Notes under the pieces: generated by a model | Databases searched by the model: none | What the model saw: only the letters and a program-made list of their open reading frames with translations | What the model was told of the DNA's origin: nothing | DNA from: Marchantia polymorpha subsp. ruderalis | Lineage: Eukaryota > Streptophyta > Marchantiopsida > Marchantiales > Marchantiaceae | Reading direction: 5' to 3' | Assembly (NCBI GenBank): GCA_037833965.1 | Contig: AP031355.1 | Coordinates: forward strand, 11,061,501 to 11,125,500 | DNA: 64,000 bases | Part shown: piece after piece, positions 1 to 11,095 of the stretch | Layout: the number at the start of each line of letters is the position of its first letter | How positions within the stretch are numbered: position 1 is the stretch's first letter | Translations under genes and position numbers: made by a program

Positions 1-517
1 CAGAGCCATATTGACGGATACAGACTCCTCAAAGCGGCGGTAAAACTTGATGCCTTGGCGATTCTTGAATGCATCCAGCCACTCATTTGAGAACTCAAAG
101 GCTCTGTAGCCAGGGTAGAGCTCAGCAAGAAAGTACACAGTCTTTTCTTTGATTATGTCACCTGACATATTGACTTGGTCTTGATATGTGAGGAACCACT
201 GGTACATAATTGTCTCCATTAGTGGGTATTTCACGGTCCGTTGCTGCTTTGCCGCTAGATTCACATCCTCCTTAGCATGGATTTTTAGCTGAGGGTTTGA
301 ACGTCAAAGAAATCGTTTCCTAACTGACAGAAATGTTATGCGTCTCCTGAAGCCACTTGGTCAAGTCCGCTTGCGTGCGCAATGGATGCTTTTGCTTGTG
401 CTCACAAAGAGCGATACAAACCTCGTTGATCATGTTCGTATTGATGGACCTCTTTGAAGTGATTGTGTTGTGCATCTGGTTGTGGGTGCTATCCCAAGTG
501 AAAGCCTCAACTCTCAA
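1..517 (-). mobile_element. Pogo/Tigger-like transposase, N-terminal DNA-binding part (cut by window edge)
   Basis: Two parts of a CENP-B-like DNA-binding region are seen on the minus strand. Codons 517 to 323 encode an N-terminal helix-turn-helix (around CIALCEHKQKHPLRTQADLT, then KWLQETHNISVS). From about 300 down to 1 another frame encodes a CENPB-type second HTH (YPLMETIMYQWFLTYQ, then GDIIKEKTVYFLAELYPG, FEFSNEWLDAFKNRQGIKFY). This pair is the usual N-terminus of pogo/Tigger transposases of the Tc1/mariner superfamily and of genes domesticated from them. The first part ends at a stop at 320-322 and the second lies in a different frame, so at least one frameshift separates them and the copy looks decayed. 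The DDE catalytic part would lie left of the window. A domesticated CENP-B-like gene with an intron here is possible but less likely. Confidence 0.7.
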
Positions 518-2889
518 ATGTTACAAATGACGTGAACGGAGAAACTCTCTTCATTAATATCATGTCTAAATTAATACAAAACTCCGGTAATGTCAGTACT
601 AACTTAGACATGTTCTACTGTATGTGCCAATTGTTTGAAAATGTGGGATAACCTCTACATATTTCATATATGTAAAGCTACTACGTTGATGTTACATACT
701 ACAGAGAACATATATGCTCTCTGTCTTATGCAACAACCACAAAGTAGTTTTCAACCGTGAGCAATTGTGACACATAGGATTGAACAACCACGTAGTGGCT
801 TTAAACTGTCAATACCAGGCGCATACACGACAACAAGTGTAACCAAAGTACTCTTTACTGACCGCGTCGAAGCTACACAAATTGGTGAATGCTAAACAAC
901 TCAATGAGAATCTCAACCCAAATGAAACTGCACTATATTAAAATTAGCCATGTGCTGAGCTCTCCTAAACAACAACCATGCAATTATCTTGAGTATGGTC
1001 TCTAATCTCAACAGAATTTACGAAAAAGCATTTGGTTATAGAACATATGACAACGAGACAATGCATGCCCTTGACTGTGATTTTCAGTCAAATGTTTCAC
1101 AAATTACCTTAAGTTGTATCATAAGCATGTTGTTTGTAAACTGGAGTTCTCATCGAATCGAGTGTACTTGGAAGTCAACACTCGAGTGTAAAATTTTCTT
1201 CTTTGGAGGAGTGGAATTGATTCACTAAAGAGGTTGTTTCCAAGTTAAGAAATGTTTGTAAAGACAACTGCAATTTGTTTATATTTAGTGGTGACATTTG
1301 TCACTTTTTAATTGTAAACATCGTTTATTTGCCATTGTGTTACAACGGAGTCTCCCTAATACTTACACAACTGTTTCCCACTATTCATAGTGGCTAACAT
1401 AACAGAATGTCACTCATCATGTGTCACAGCCCGATGGTAGAAGTCTGTACGACATTTCTATGCTTCATCATACTGTATCCAGTGCATAGAAAAGGTACAA
1501 CAGGACTCATTAACAAGTTACATGCGAACAGCATTTCCATGAGTCCATATGTCATCATCATGCAACACATCTATCACCCCCAAATTGTTTCTGATACATT
1601 TTCATACTTGATGTTTATTCTCAATTTTCTACAATAAAACGTCCGGATTGGAGTGCTTGCGCATGGTGAGATGAATACTTTGTTAAGGACAGATACATCT
1701 ATAGGGATAATTTTGCTTGAAAACTAAAAGACTGTTGCATCGACAAATTATAATGAAGTTGGTTATGAGAAAGTTATGTTGGTCCTCATTGGACATTGAG
1801 TAAGGCTGTGTCTATTGCCAACAACTGTCTCTTGTATGAAACCTTCTCTTCTGAAAATGAATGTGTTTAATACCCATCTAAATACCTGTGGACTTCAATT
1901 GACAGGCTCGAGGACGAAAGTCCTAGCAATGTGATTTTACCCACTTCCAGGCTCGACTCCATGGACACGGGACCTCATCATCTGTCTCACGCCAAATTCC
2001 ACCACCAGCCACCAACCATGTCTTTTATACTGGAGCCCTGACATGCATGTGAAAACAACGTACTTGCCTCTAGAGAGATAAATTCCACCTCAAAGCTTAT
2101 GATGCATCTTTCTCATTCCAGCAAAGCTGGCAAACTCATCAACTCGAAGAGTCTTGTCTACAGAAGAAGTGGTCGCTCAACTGACATGCCCTGGATTGTC
2201 GATATTGTACCAAATGGTCACCATAGACACTGCAGTCTTTGCTTTACACTTGGCTGGCTTTTGCGAAGCACAGGTCAGGTACGTGGAAACAGTTATAATG
2301 GTTGGATTGTTCTTCTAGTCGAAGAAGAAGATGATGTTGGTTGGTTGGCCTAGAGCAGATGGATCTCTGGTTCTGTTGGCGGTGCGTGCATTGCCATGCA
2401 TGATATTATGCAAGGATAGAATGCCTTGCTCGCTCGCACTTCACTCTTGAGTCCACTTTCCAGTCTCCAGTCCACTCCTGCGGTACGAAGAGAAAAGTAC
2501 ATGCAGGACGTCACATGTTGGTACGAGTGACACAAAGCAAAACTCACATCTTGCCATGTGCGACTAAGAAGACGAAGCATGGCCATTGTGCATGGGTGGG
2601 GACGAGAGGAGGAGGGCCTTTGCGGCTCGCACATTGGATGGGTTTGGGTTTGGTGGGAGTGTCGTAAACCCCAGCCAGCCTAGAATGGTGGCACCTGGGG
2701 GCGGATGGATGATGCATGGATTGATTATTCGGATGAACGAGCCGAGGGAGGAGGGTGTGCTCGAACGAAAGGGAATCAGCCAATTGCAAGAGATAATACG
2801 TCACTCACATCTTGTCGTCTAAAATGGGGATTTGGATAATTATGTCGTGAAACTGGCCAAAGCCGCCGCAGCAGCCAAGGAAGGCCAGC
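518..2889. other. Intergenic, nothing recognised
   Basis: Moderately AT-rich sequence up to about 2.0 kb, then rising GC. The short open frames here (for example 989-1228, 1407-1637, 2099-2353) have no recognisable domains and no codon pattern that supports coding. I see no RNA gene, terminal repeats or transposase remnants. Confidence 0.5.
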
Positions 2890-3714
2890 AGACAACAAGT
2901 CACTGACAGGACTCGTGGAAGAAAAGAATTGCGAAGAGTAGGTGGAAGAATCTAGCGTCGTTCCATCGTTCCGTCGCTCGTTCGCCCGCTGTGTCTCGGG
3001 CTCTGCCCGCCTGCCTGCCAGCCTGCCAGTGATTGGCGCCATCAGTCGATCGATCCAGCAGCAGAGAGGGCCCCGATTCTTCTCCCGGCTCGGAGGACGA
3101 CGACGACTGCAGGAAGGTCGATGCGATGCGACGAGAGGAGATGTGACAGCGGGGGAGAGGGCGTGAAGAGAATGAAGGCCGAGATCTTAATGGCGCCGCG
3201 AGGTGGGGGAGGAAGAGGAGGGTGCGGATGGTAGGGCGCGAGGCGAGGGGCTCGACGACGATGTGTGTATACAAGGGAAAAAGGACAACATTGGCCAGTC
3301 GAAAACGCTGGGAAAACAGTGGGGCGAGGGGCGGGCCCGCGTGAGAGCGCGCGGGTGACAGGGGGCGTGGCGCAGGCGCGGGGCGATCGCGGGTGTTCGC
3401 GTTGGCGGGCAAGCGCGGATGCGAGCGGGGCCCGAGTGGTGGCAGCAGGGCCTCGTCGAGTACGGGCGCGTTTCGTCGTCGATGCTCGTGGAACCCTAGC
3501 AGCAGGGCCTGGCTATGGCGGAGCGCGTTGGGGCGAGCAGGCCTGGGGGTTAGGGTTGGGGTCGGAGGTCGGAGCGCGGTGCAGGGATTTGGCGATGGAG
3601 GAGAGGTAGATGGCATCGCGCGACGTCGAGGCCGCGAAGTAGGGGCAGCGGTCGAACGCGAGTGGCAACATTGGAGGAAAGTGGAAGTTAGGTGTAGTGA
3701 GCGGGCGGGGCAAG
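2890..3714 (+). promoter_or_regulatory. GC-rich promoter / 5' leader of the ADA1-like gene
   Basis: Base composition shifts abruptly to GC- and purine-rich sequence with many CpGs just upstream of the ATG at 3715, as is common for long 5' leaders of liverwort genes. Open frames on both strands here (for example 2900-3736 minus, 3265-3609 plus) are of the kind expected by chance in high-GC sequence and show no domain. I cannot place a TATA box or transcription start from sequence alone. Confidence 0.4.
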
Positions 3715-5124
3715 ATGCCGCCCGTGCAGAGATCATCGAGGGCTAATCTGCACGATTATAAGAATAAGTTCAAAATCTTAGGGCAGGCCAAGGAGACGCA
3801 GTACTGGCAGTTGCTGTCGAGCTTTCTGAGCTTCAAGCTCTCGAAAGCGGAGTTGGACAAGCAGGTGCTGTCCACAATTGGCAAGGAGAATGTCGTCCTG
3901 CACAACCAGTTTCTGCGAGCTATATTTTCCAATGCTCTCTGCAACGAGCCCCCGCCTCCTCCCTCCTCATTTGTGCACGACATCTCCAAGCCCGTCAAGG
4001 GCATTCGGAGGAAGCCTTTGGTGGCATCCATCTCCAATGAAGAGCCCGGTCCCGGATCGCCTGTACCGGCAATTCGCACCAATGGCGATGGAGCCATTCC
4101 TTCTTCGCCTAAGAAGGGACGGTCCGCTATTCGCGACCGCAAGGCCAAGGAGAGGCCGAGTCCGCTGGGATTTCACCACAGAGGTGAAGCTTCGACGTCT
4201 CAAGGAGGCAGCGCGGACGAGGAAACTCCGAGGAGCTTGGAAAATGGAGGTCTTAAGACCCCTGACATGTCCCGGCCAGTCCAGCAGTATCCTTATCCCG
4301 CCGAGCACTCGAATTTAGAGCTCTCGAGTCCAGTTCCGCCAGCGGCCAAGCGACCTCGCCTTGGGTTTACAGGGTCCGGAGCTGTCTTGCCCGGAGATGG
4401 CAAATCTGGGTCAGGTCACGTCGGCAGGGAGATGGAAGTGGACGATGCGGAAGATGATTTGTATGAGGAGGAAAGTGACGAGGAGGACATTTTCGGTATG
4501 CCCAATGGGTTTATCAAGCCTCCCATGGGCTGCGTGGTCAGCTATGGGGGACCTCGCGTGGAAAGATTCATCAACAAGTTCCCGCCACCCCCTGTCACTC
4601 AAACTTTGCTTGGGGATAAGCTAGAGGAGGAAATTCTGGACGGTGATTATTTACCGGACACTGAGAGGTTGCACAGAAGTATGCAGCTAATGGCTGCAGA
4701 GAAAGGATTGGAGGATGTAAATCTCGAGACAGCTCGCTGTGTGAATAAAGCTTTGGATGTGTATCTGAAGGCAATAATCCAACCGCTTATAGAGCTTGTC
4801 AAGTCACGCCGGTCGAGAAACTTAGGAGAGAACAGGGATATGCCAAGTGGCCCAAAGGAGAATGGTGGCAGTGTTGGGAAAGAAGCGAGAAAGGACAATG
4901 CTGTTCTTGTGCACAAGCAGTTGAATGGCCCCTGGTCAGATCACATCCCATCAAGAGAGGGAACTGTATCGTCAGGTGAAGGATCATGCGATGAACCAGG
5001 CAAACACAGGGCCCTAATTTCTTCCCTCGATTTGAAAGTTGCCATGGATCTGAATCCCAAGGTTTTGGGAGAAGATTGGCCAACTCATTTGGAGAAGATC
5101 TCTTTCAGATCCTTTGATCCATAG
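3715..5124 (+). CDS. ADA1: SAGA complex subunit, ADA1/TADA1 (Hfi1) family
   Basis: Single-exon gene, 469 codons, complete. The ADA1 family forms part of the core of the SAGA histone-acetyltransferase coactivator in the nucleus, where its histone-fold region pairs with TAF12. Residues about 6-75 match the N-terminal block of plant ADA1 proteins: a conserved stretch with YWQLLSSFLSFKLSKAELDK followed by LHNQFLRAIFSNAL. Next comes a low-complexity linker rich in Pro, Ser and Gly, a basic nuclear-signal-like motif (AAKRPRLG) and an acidic patch at about 243-260 (EDDLYEEESDEEDIF). Residues about 297-365 (LLGDKLEEEILDGDYLPDTE, then ARCVNKALDVYLKAIIQPLI) fit the helical histone-fold region. I chose the ATG at 3715 because the frame upstream opens only on a GTG at 3697; the conserved block starts soon after the ATG. 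Plant homologues are also often intron-poor. The family call is confident; whether it is the only copy is unknown. Confidence 0.86.
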   Translation: MPPVQRSSRANLHDYKNKFKILGQAKETQYWQLLSSFLSFKLSKAELDKQVLSTIGKENVVLHNQFLRAIFSNALCNEPPPPPSSFVHDISKPVKGIRRKPLVASISNEEPGPGSPVPAIRTNGDGAIPSSPKKGRSAIRDRKAKERPSPLGFHHRGEASTSQGGSADEETPRSLENGGLKTPDMSRPVQQYPYPAEHSNLELSSPVPPAAKRPRLGFTGSGAVLPGDGKSGSGHVGREMEVDDAEDDLYEEESDEEDIFGMPNGFIKPPMGCVVSYGGPRVERFINKFPPPPVTQTLLGDKLEEEILDGDYLPDTERLHRSMQLMAAEKGLEDVNLETARCVNKALDVYLKAIIQPLIELVKSRRSRNLGENRDMPSGPKENGGSVGKEARKDNAVLVHKQLNGPWSDHIPSREGTVSSGEGSCDEPGKHRALISSLDLKVAMDLNPKVLGEDWPTHLEKISFRSFDP

Positions 5125-8100
5125 TAAACTTCTTTCGACCCGGCCGAGATACTGATCAATCAGCTCAGACACCCTTGTGAATTATCAAGGCAGCAGATCA
5201 AGGTTCAGATAATTTTGTGAATTCTATTAGCGGCCCTTTCCTATTATTTTCCTTTCTTTCCGTTCGAAAGCTGTCTACATAGTTCACTCCAGCCAACTCC
5301 CATCACATCATTTTTTGATTCCTGTCCTCTATCTGTTTGTATCGGCCACACCCATGCACTGTGACTCTGATTACCCTACCAGTAATAATACTAAGTTATA
5401 ATTAGTAGGAAGTCAGACTTTTGGTCACAGGCGAAGATGAGGATGATGTCGCAGGGCTGAGTTGGAGATGTACGTGTATTGTATATAGAGTTTGAAGGTA
5501 AACAACAGGTGAAGTGCCATGGTGGTCAAGCACGAGGGATCAAGCCGTCTTATTACTTGCCTACTGGCCACTTCGGGTTAAGCACGAGGACCAGATGATG
5601 CAGTTGAGAGGGCTGTCAGTTGCAACTGGGCTGCCACTTTGTTCCAGTATAGGTTCGGATTTTTGCTGATTGAGGAGGTTTTTCTGTCAGACGGGCCACA
5701 AGAGTTGCACACTCAACAAGCTGTAGAGGAGGCCACAAATGTAACGCAAGATAAATCAAACGACAGTTCACTGGGATGTTGGTAGCGGATTGGGCACTAC
5801 TGATGAAAAGCTCTCAGTGGATCTGAGGAGTTGTAATTTTCGCCGTGGTTTTTGTCTCTGGAACAAGTAACTAGTGACTTGCCAACCACAAGTTAGTGAT
5901 CATCGTTGGAAGTCAGAGAAGGTTGCGAAGTGGGTCCTTGCTTGTTAAGGAGATTGGTTTGCAAGCTCTTGATCTCTGAAGGTGCACATCACAAGGAATC
6001 TTTCTCAGTCGGATGGATTGACTATATTTAATTAGTGGTAAGAGACCTATCTCATGACCAAGCCTTTCTATTATCCATGTATGGAATTTTATGCTAAGTC
6101 TTGAATTTGAACAAGCTGATGTGTAATATCCAACTGTACATCTGAAAGTGATCGTGGTAAACTCTAACAAATATAGCTGCTTCTTAGTCTTGGTTTTTAT
6201 GCAGTGTCCGCCGCGCAAAGTCTTTTGATAGTGATACTTAATTGTCCTTTTAAGTTCAAAAAGTTGGGCCTCTAGTCATATTTGTCGCCTTTAGAGTGTA
6301 CCCTTTGCGATCTCCAATCTTGGTACGTTATGTTCTGTTTTATCACTATCTCCGAGGTTTAGCTGTCCCCTTCTCTTCTTCTCTTCTGTAGATTGTTTCG
6401 ACAAATTCGTAGTCATGAAAAAAATGCACGATCCTCTTTCACCTTTTTATTAGAACTTGTCTGTACTGATTAAAACCATAATGGATGTTCGGTTGGCTAA
6501 TAATTCTAGAGTGTTATGTCGAGCCTTTTAATCAACCATTACCTTTGTCCTGATTTAAATATCACTCTCACTTTTGTACTGTTACTGAATATATCAATAC
6601 TAATCGTTGTAATCTTCATTGCTCTGTTATTTTGTTTCACCATTCTTGCTAGATAAATGTAACTATTTGTGATTATAATCTATCTGCTAATCTCCCTTTG
6701 GAAATCTGTTTTTGCCCCTTCTTCATCCACGTTCACTTCTCTCGCAGTTGCCCTTTGTTATCGATATGGATGGTTGCCTCTTGGCCTACGGAGATTATGA
6801 GTCGGCAATTGCCTCCAGCCACTGGTCTTCATATGTAGATCAATATTCGTAGAGCTTTTTGCATATTACGATTATCTAAATGAATTTTACGTCTGCAGGT
6901 ACTTCACCATTCTGCAATGTATCAAAAGCCCCAATGACGTTTCGAATAGCAGAAGGGGAAGGAGGATAACTGGAGATTGTTGAAGATTTTGCACATTGTG
7001 ATCGACCTTGAAAATAGCAGCCTCACAATTGATATTATACATTGCCTCAAGTGTATCAATCTACTACAGAGACCAGGTGAGGTCTGTCAATGCTTTCGTC
7101 GGTCCTGACAATTTAGAAACCAGGCGTGGTTGGTGGAAGGAGCATGGGTTCGTGGTCTCATCCATTAGTACCGACGATTTAAATTTGTTGGAGACGTAAG
7201 AGGGAAGCATTCGTTTCGGCTCAAGACTGTTATACGCTGTAGGTTTTCATCGCGGTGCACGAGTATGCATCAAGGTTGCTTCACTCAAGCAACAGAGTCA
7301 TGCTTGAGGAGATCCGTGGTTGAGCTGGAGCATATAACTAATACTGGATGAGACCATGTGTATCATAGTTAGTCATGTCCCAAGGTCCATAATGTAGAAC
7401 ACCATGTATATCTACGTTTGCATGGAGTTTTGCCTTTCTAAACTTGTAAGAAACCCCGATCAGGGGTTCTTTCACATACATGCAGCTGTCTGCTGTGACT
7501 GGGTTGCATTTTTATTCACCCTTGTACACGGACCGTTGCGATAAACAAATTGTCTATTTGAGGAGGATGACCTGTCTGCCATTTGTCCCGTCTTTTTGGT
7601 TTAATTATTTGCCTTGTTTTGTGATGGAATTACATTACAGGGTCTGTGATATTCCACGCTTCTTTGGTTGTTTGATGGACAAAGTAAAAGTAAATTCTGG
7701 TTGAAGGTGTTACTCCTGATGTTTGGTGATATGTCTTGCATTGACTGTGATGTGGGTTCCACCTGCAGGTTGGGTTTCATGTGTTTATCTCTTCGTGTCC
7801 GGGCGTATTTGTTGAGAGTTTTCAAACTGTGTATTGGATTTTCTCTGTTTGGAAAACAACGGTTGGCTTCTCTGCGAATTGTATTATATTTAATGTCTCG
7901 TCTTGTACAGGTATGAGAAAGAGATTAACCATGGATGAAAAGCTTGATACTTGTACGATGTGTTACTGCTCTCGAACACACTCTTGTTCTTGAAAGCCAA
8001 GACAAATAGATGTCCATTACAGCATCATCGGAAAGTGGAAGTGGTGTAACGAAGTGCATTTTTTATATGATTGGTATTATACCTCTAGTGCTTTGCAAGC

Positions 8101-9400
8101 AGTAAGTGTACAGCAATTTGTAGCTATTCGCAGTTTAGTTTTTGCTCACACCAATTGTATAGCATGTGCATATTTCATGTCTTGATTATGTATTTATAAT
8201 CAGGATCATGTACAACCTGTGTGTTTCATTGTTTCGTATTATCTTTTTTAGAAGCCTAAAGATGAAGTATATTGGCTGCCATCTTTGCTGGCCAGGTTCA
8301 TTCTGGTTCCTACGAATGGGGAATTATATATGAATTCTCTCGCAGATATGTCATTTTCTTTGGCTGTATGCATTTTTTACAGGTTGAAATCAACTGCAGG
8401 TGGGTTTGATCCAAGTAGCATTAGGTCATGGATATATGCAAAGCCACTCTACAGTTTTTGTAATACAGAAACTTATGACAAGGAGAGCTGTTGCTTCTAC
8501 ATAAGTACTGGGCCACTTTCCGATGGAAATCACGATGGTTCCACAATTAAGGGTGTTTTTCCGGGTCTGAATTTCAGCATTGGACTCCTGCATGGTCCTT
8601 TACATCAAAGATGTACACTGTCCGTGTTCATTTTGTTCTTAGATCATGGAGTGGCACATGCTACTTAGTGTTCTTCTCTTAGGCTTCTAGTCGCACTCGT
8701 GCGTCGTCCCATCTGGATTTCACTGATCTTCGTAGAGCTATGCAACTGGGATTACATACATGTAGTCCCAGTAGTCAATTTTAGTGCACCATATATCGAG
8801 TATTTTGTCTCGTTATCAGGTGGTGGTCTGGTTTAACTTCAGTTGTGGGATCAATCACTTCTGGAGCTTATTCAACTGAAATCATGTTTGAATGGATCTC
8901 CGGTCTTCCATCTCTGTCGATATCAGTTGAAAAAGAGTATTGTGTCTATAAAACCCTGGAGAGGATGAGATGTCACACCTTCTGGATATGAATATGCCTA
9001 TTATGAAGCATGTCGAATTTGAAGTCTGTCTTTATGTTTGCCACTCGAATGTAAGTCAGCTTCCAATGTCTGACTCTTTAGACATGGGCTGAAGTCCTAA
9101 TTCGCAACACGCTTTCGTGACATTGGAAAGTGGACAAAGACCCCCTTTGGGAAGGGTTTTAGCAAAAAATTGGATGGTCAGATTACGCTAACCTGGCTTT
9201 ATTGTACCATACTTACATAGTACGTCAACACAACCAGAGGCATCACATTACTCGCTGCACCCATCATACCACATGAACCGCATCGCAAGTTATAATAGTA
9301 GGAACTGGGGAAAAGGAGACTGGGCGAAGGTGTTGGTGGACCTTCCATCGAGAGCACAATCGTGTCTTTACGAAGTACAGGAAGGGTTAGGATATCCATG
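5125..9400. other. 3' flank of ADA1-like gene and intergenic DNA, no gene seen
   Basis: This stretch has gene-like base composition near its left end, probably the 3' UTR of the ADA1-like gene, and then drifts to unstructured sequence. Open frames such as 7480-7704, 7668-7916 and 8285-8668 carry no recognised domain and do not join across plausible GT-AG introns into a protein I can identify. A long noncoding transcript cannot be excluded. Confidence 0.4.
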
Positions 9401-10893
9401 TATATTCAATACGTATCTTCATGTTTAGTACCTCAACGGGTTTTGATTGATCAGTGATAAAACATTATTGAGTCTATGTTTTTATATGTAATTACAGTTC
9501 ATTCACTTATACATATTATTCAACTCTAAAACAACAGAATATCAAGTTTTTTGGTATAGCTGTCAGCAATTTGGTTAACATATATACAAAAAGACTTTTA
9601 GTATATGAATGCAATATCCCTTTTTTCCTTTTTTTATCTGATCCAAGTTGATATGCTTACAGAATTAACATTGTAATAAATTGATAAAGTTAGAAAAATT
9701 AAATTCGTTTTCAAATAAAGTATGATTTTTTCAAAAATATGTTTCTAAAAAATAAGTTCCGAATATCTTTAATTTATTATACTTTCACTAACTATAATTT
9801 TAATTTTTAATTTTTAGTTATAACTTGCATAAATAATTTATATAAAAAATATATTCAAAACCTTATAATTTAAAAATATACTAGAATCAAGCTTATTCAG
9901 CTGATGAAACATTGACTTAAGTTTTGATTAATTTTAGTTAATTTCGTATAACTACTTATGATTAGTAGCATAAGTTATATAAGAGAATTTATTAAATCAT
10001 TTATAACACAATAGTATTTTTGAATGGATTTATTTTGAGTTATCATATACTTAATTTCACTCAAATGAATCATGTGTTTCTGGTGTGGAAAATCTATTTT
10101 CATTTTTGTTTGATGGTATATATGAGTGATTTCTTCCACATGATGGAGTGATCTATTGATTTCTTGTTGCCATTATCATCTTTATTGAGTTTCTTGCTGC
10201 TATAATCAAAGATAAATTGTCAAAGAGTAACACATAGAATCAAATTGACATTAACAAAGATTAATACTGAGTTTCTTATTGATGTGTTAATAATACTTGA
10301 TATTTCTAGACTTGAAGAATCTACAAGATTGAATATTGTAGAAAAATGTTGCTAAGGCATAAATTGTCATATGAATGATGAGGCATAAATTTGAAGTTGC
10401 ATTGTGTAATTTTTAAAAACTAGATAATATATTGTTCACACAACTTTAACATTGTTGAAATGAAACAATCAGAACATTTTTCAAAAATATAACGTTATTG
10501 TAAATTAATGTCTTGATATTGGCCGGAGATTTAAAAGATTAAGAAAAAAACACTAGATATAAGATACAATATTTTTGAAGTCAATTCTTTGTTTTCAGAT
10601 TGTAATTTTTTTATGGAGATTCAAGCCACAATTTTTTTCAACATCAATTGATTTGATCACCATATTGAAGGTATATTTTGACAAGCATTAAAGATATTTT
10701 CACTTCTAATAATTATTGAGTAATTTTTAAAATTTTCAAATACAAAGAATTTAAAATTTTCATGTAAATCAATATTCTTTGAATATTTAACGTGTCTTTG
10801 ATCAAAACACATATAAGAATAATTCTAGTATTTATTGTATAAATTTTTTTACACTAATTATGTTATGAAATTTAAAATATTTACTATAATATT
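9401..10893. other. AT-rich intergenic block left of the Copia element
   Basis: Strongly AT-rich sequence with many poly(A)/poly(T) runs and no open frame of note. It has no recognisable coding remnant. The composition changes at the terminal repeat that starts at 10894, so this is probably older decayed repeat DNA or a preferred insertion site. Confidence 0.45.
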
Positions 10894-11095
10894 TGTTATA
10901 ACAAAATCGAAAATGATAAAGACAATAAACAACACACAGATTTTCATGGTTCACCAATTTGGCTCATGGGCAGAGGAAGATCAAATTTCGATTAGAGATA
11001 GAGTTACAGATTACAACAACGGCTAGGTAGAGCAAGACCCCAATGCTACCTGTCGAAGTGTGTGATTCAGTCTTCAGATTTAAGTCATCACAACA
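10894..11095 (-). repeat. 3' LTR of the Copia element
   Basis: The sequence begins TGTTATAAC and ends CATCACAACA on the plus strand, matching both ends of the repeat at 17496-17883. It is 202 bases against 388 for its partner, so the two copies have diverged in length as well as in sequence. Confidence 0.85.

Noticed and set aside
2900-3736. A 278-codon minus-strand frame rich in Arg, Pro and Ser before the ADA1-like gene
   Set aside because: Low-complexity translation of high-GC leader DNA, overlapping the start of a well-supported gene, without any domain.
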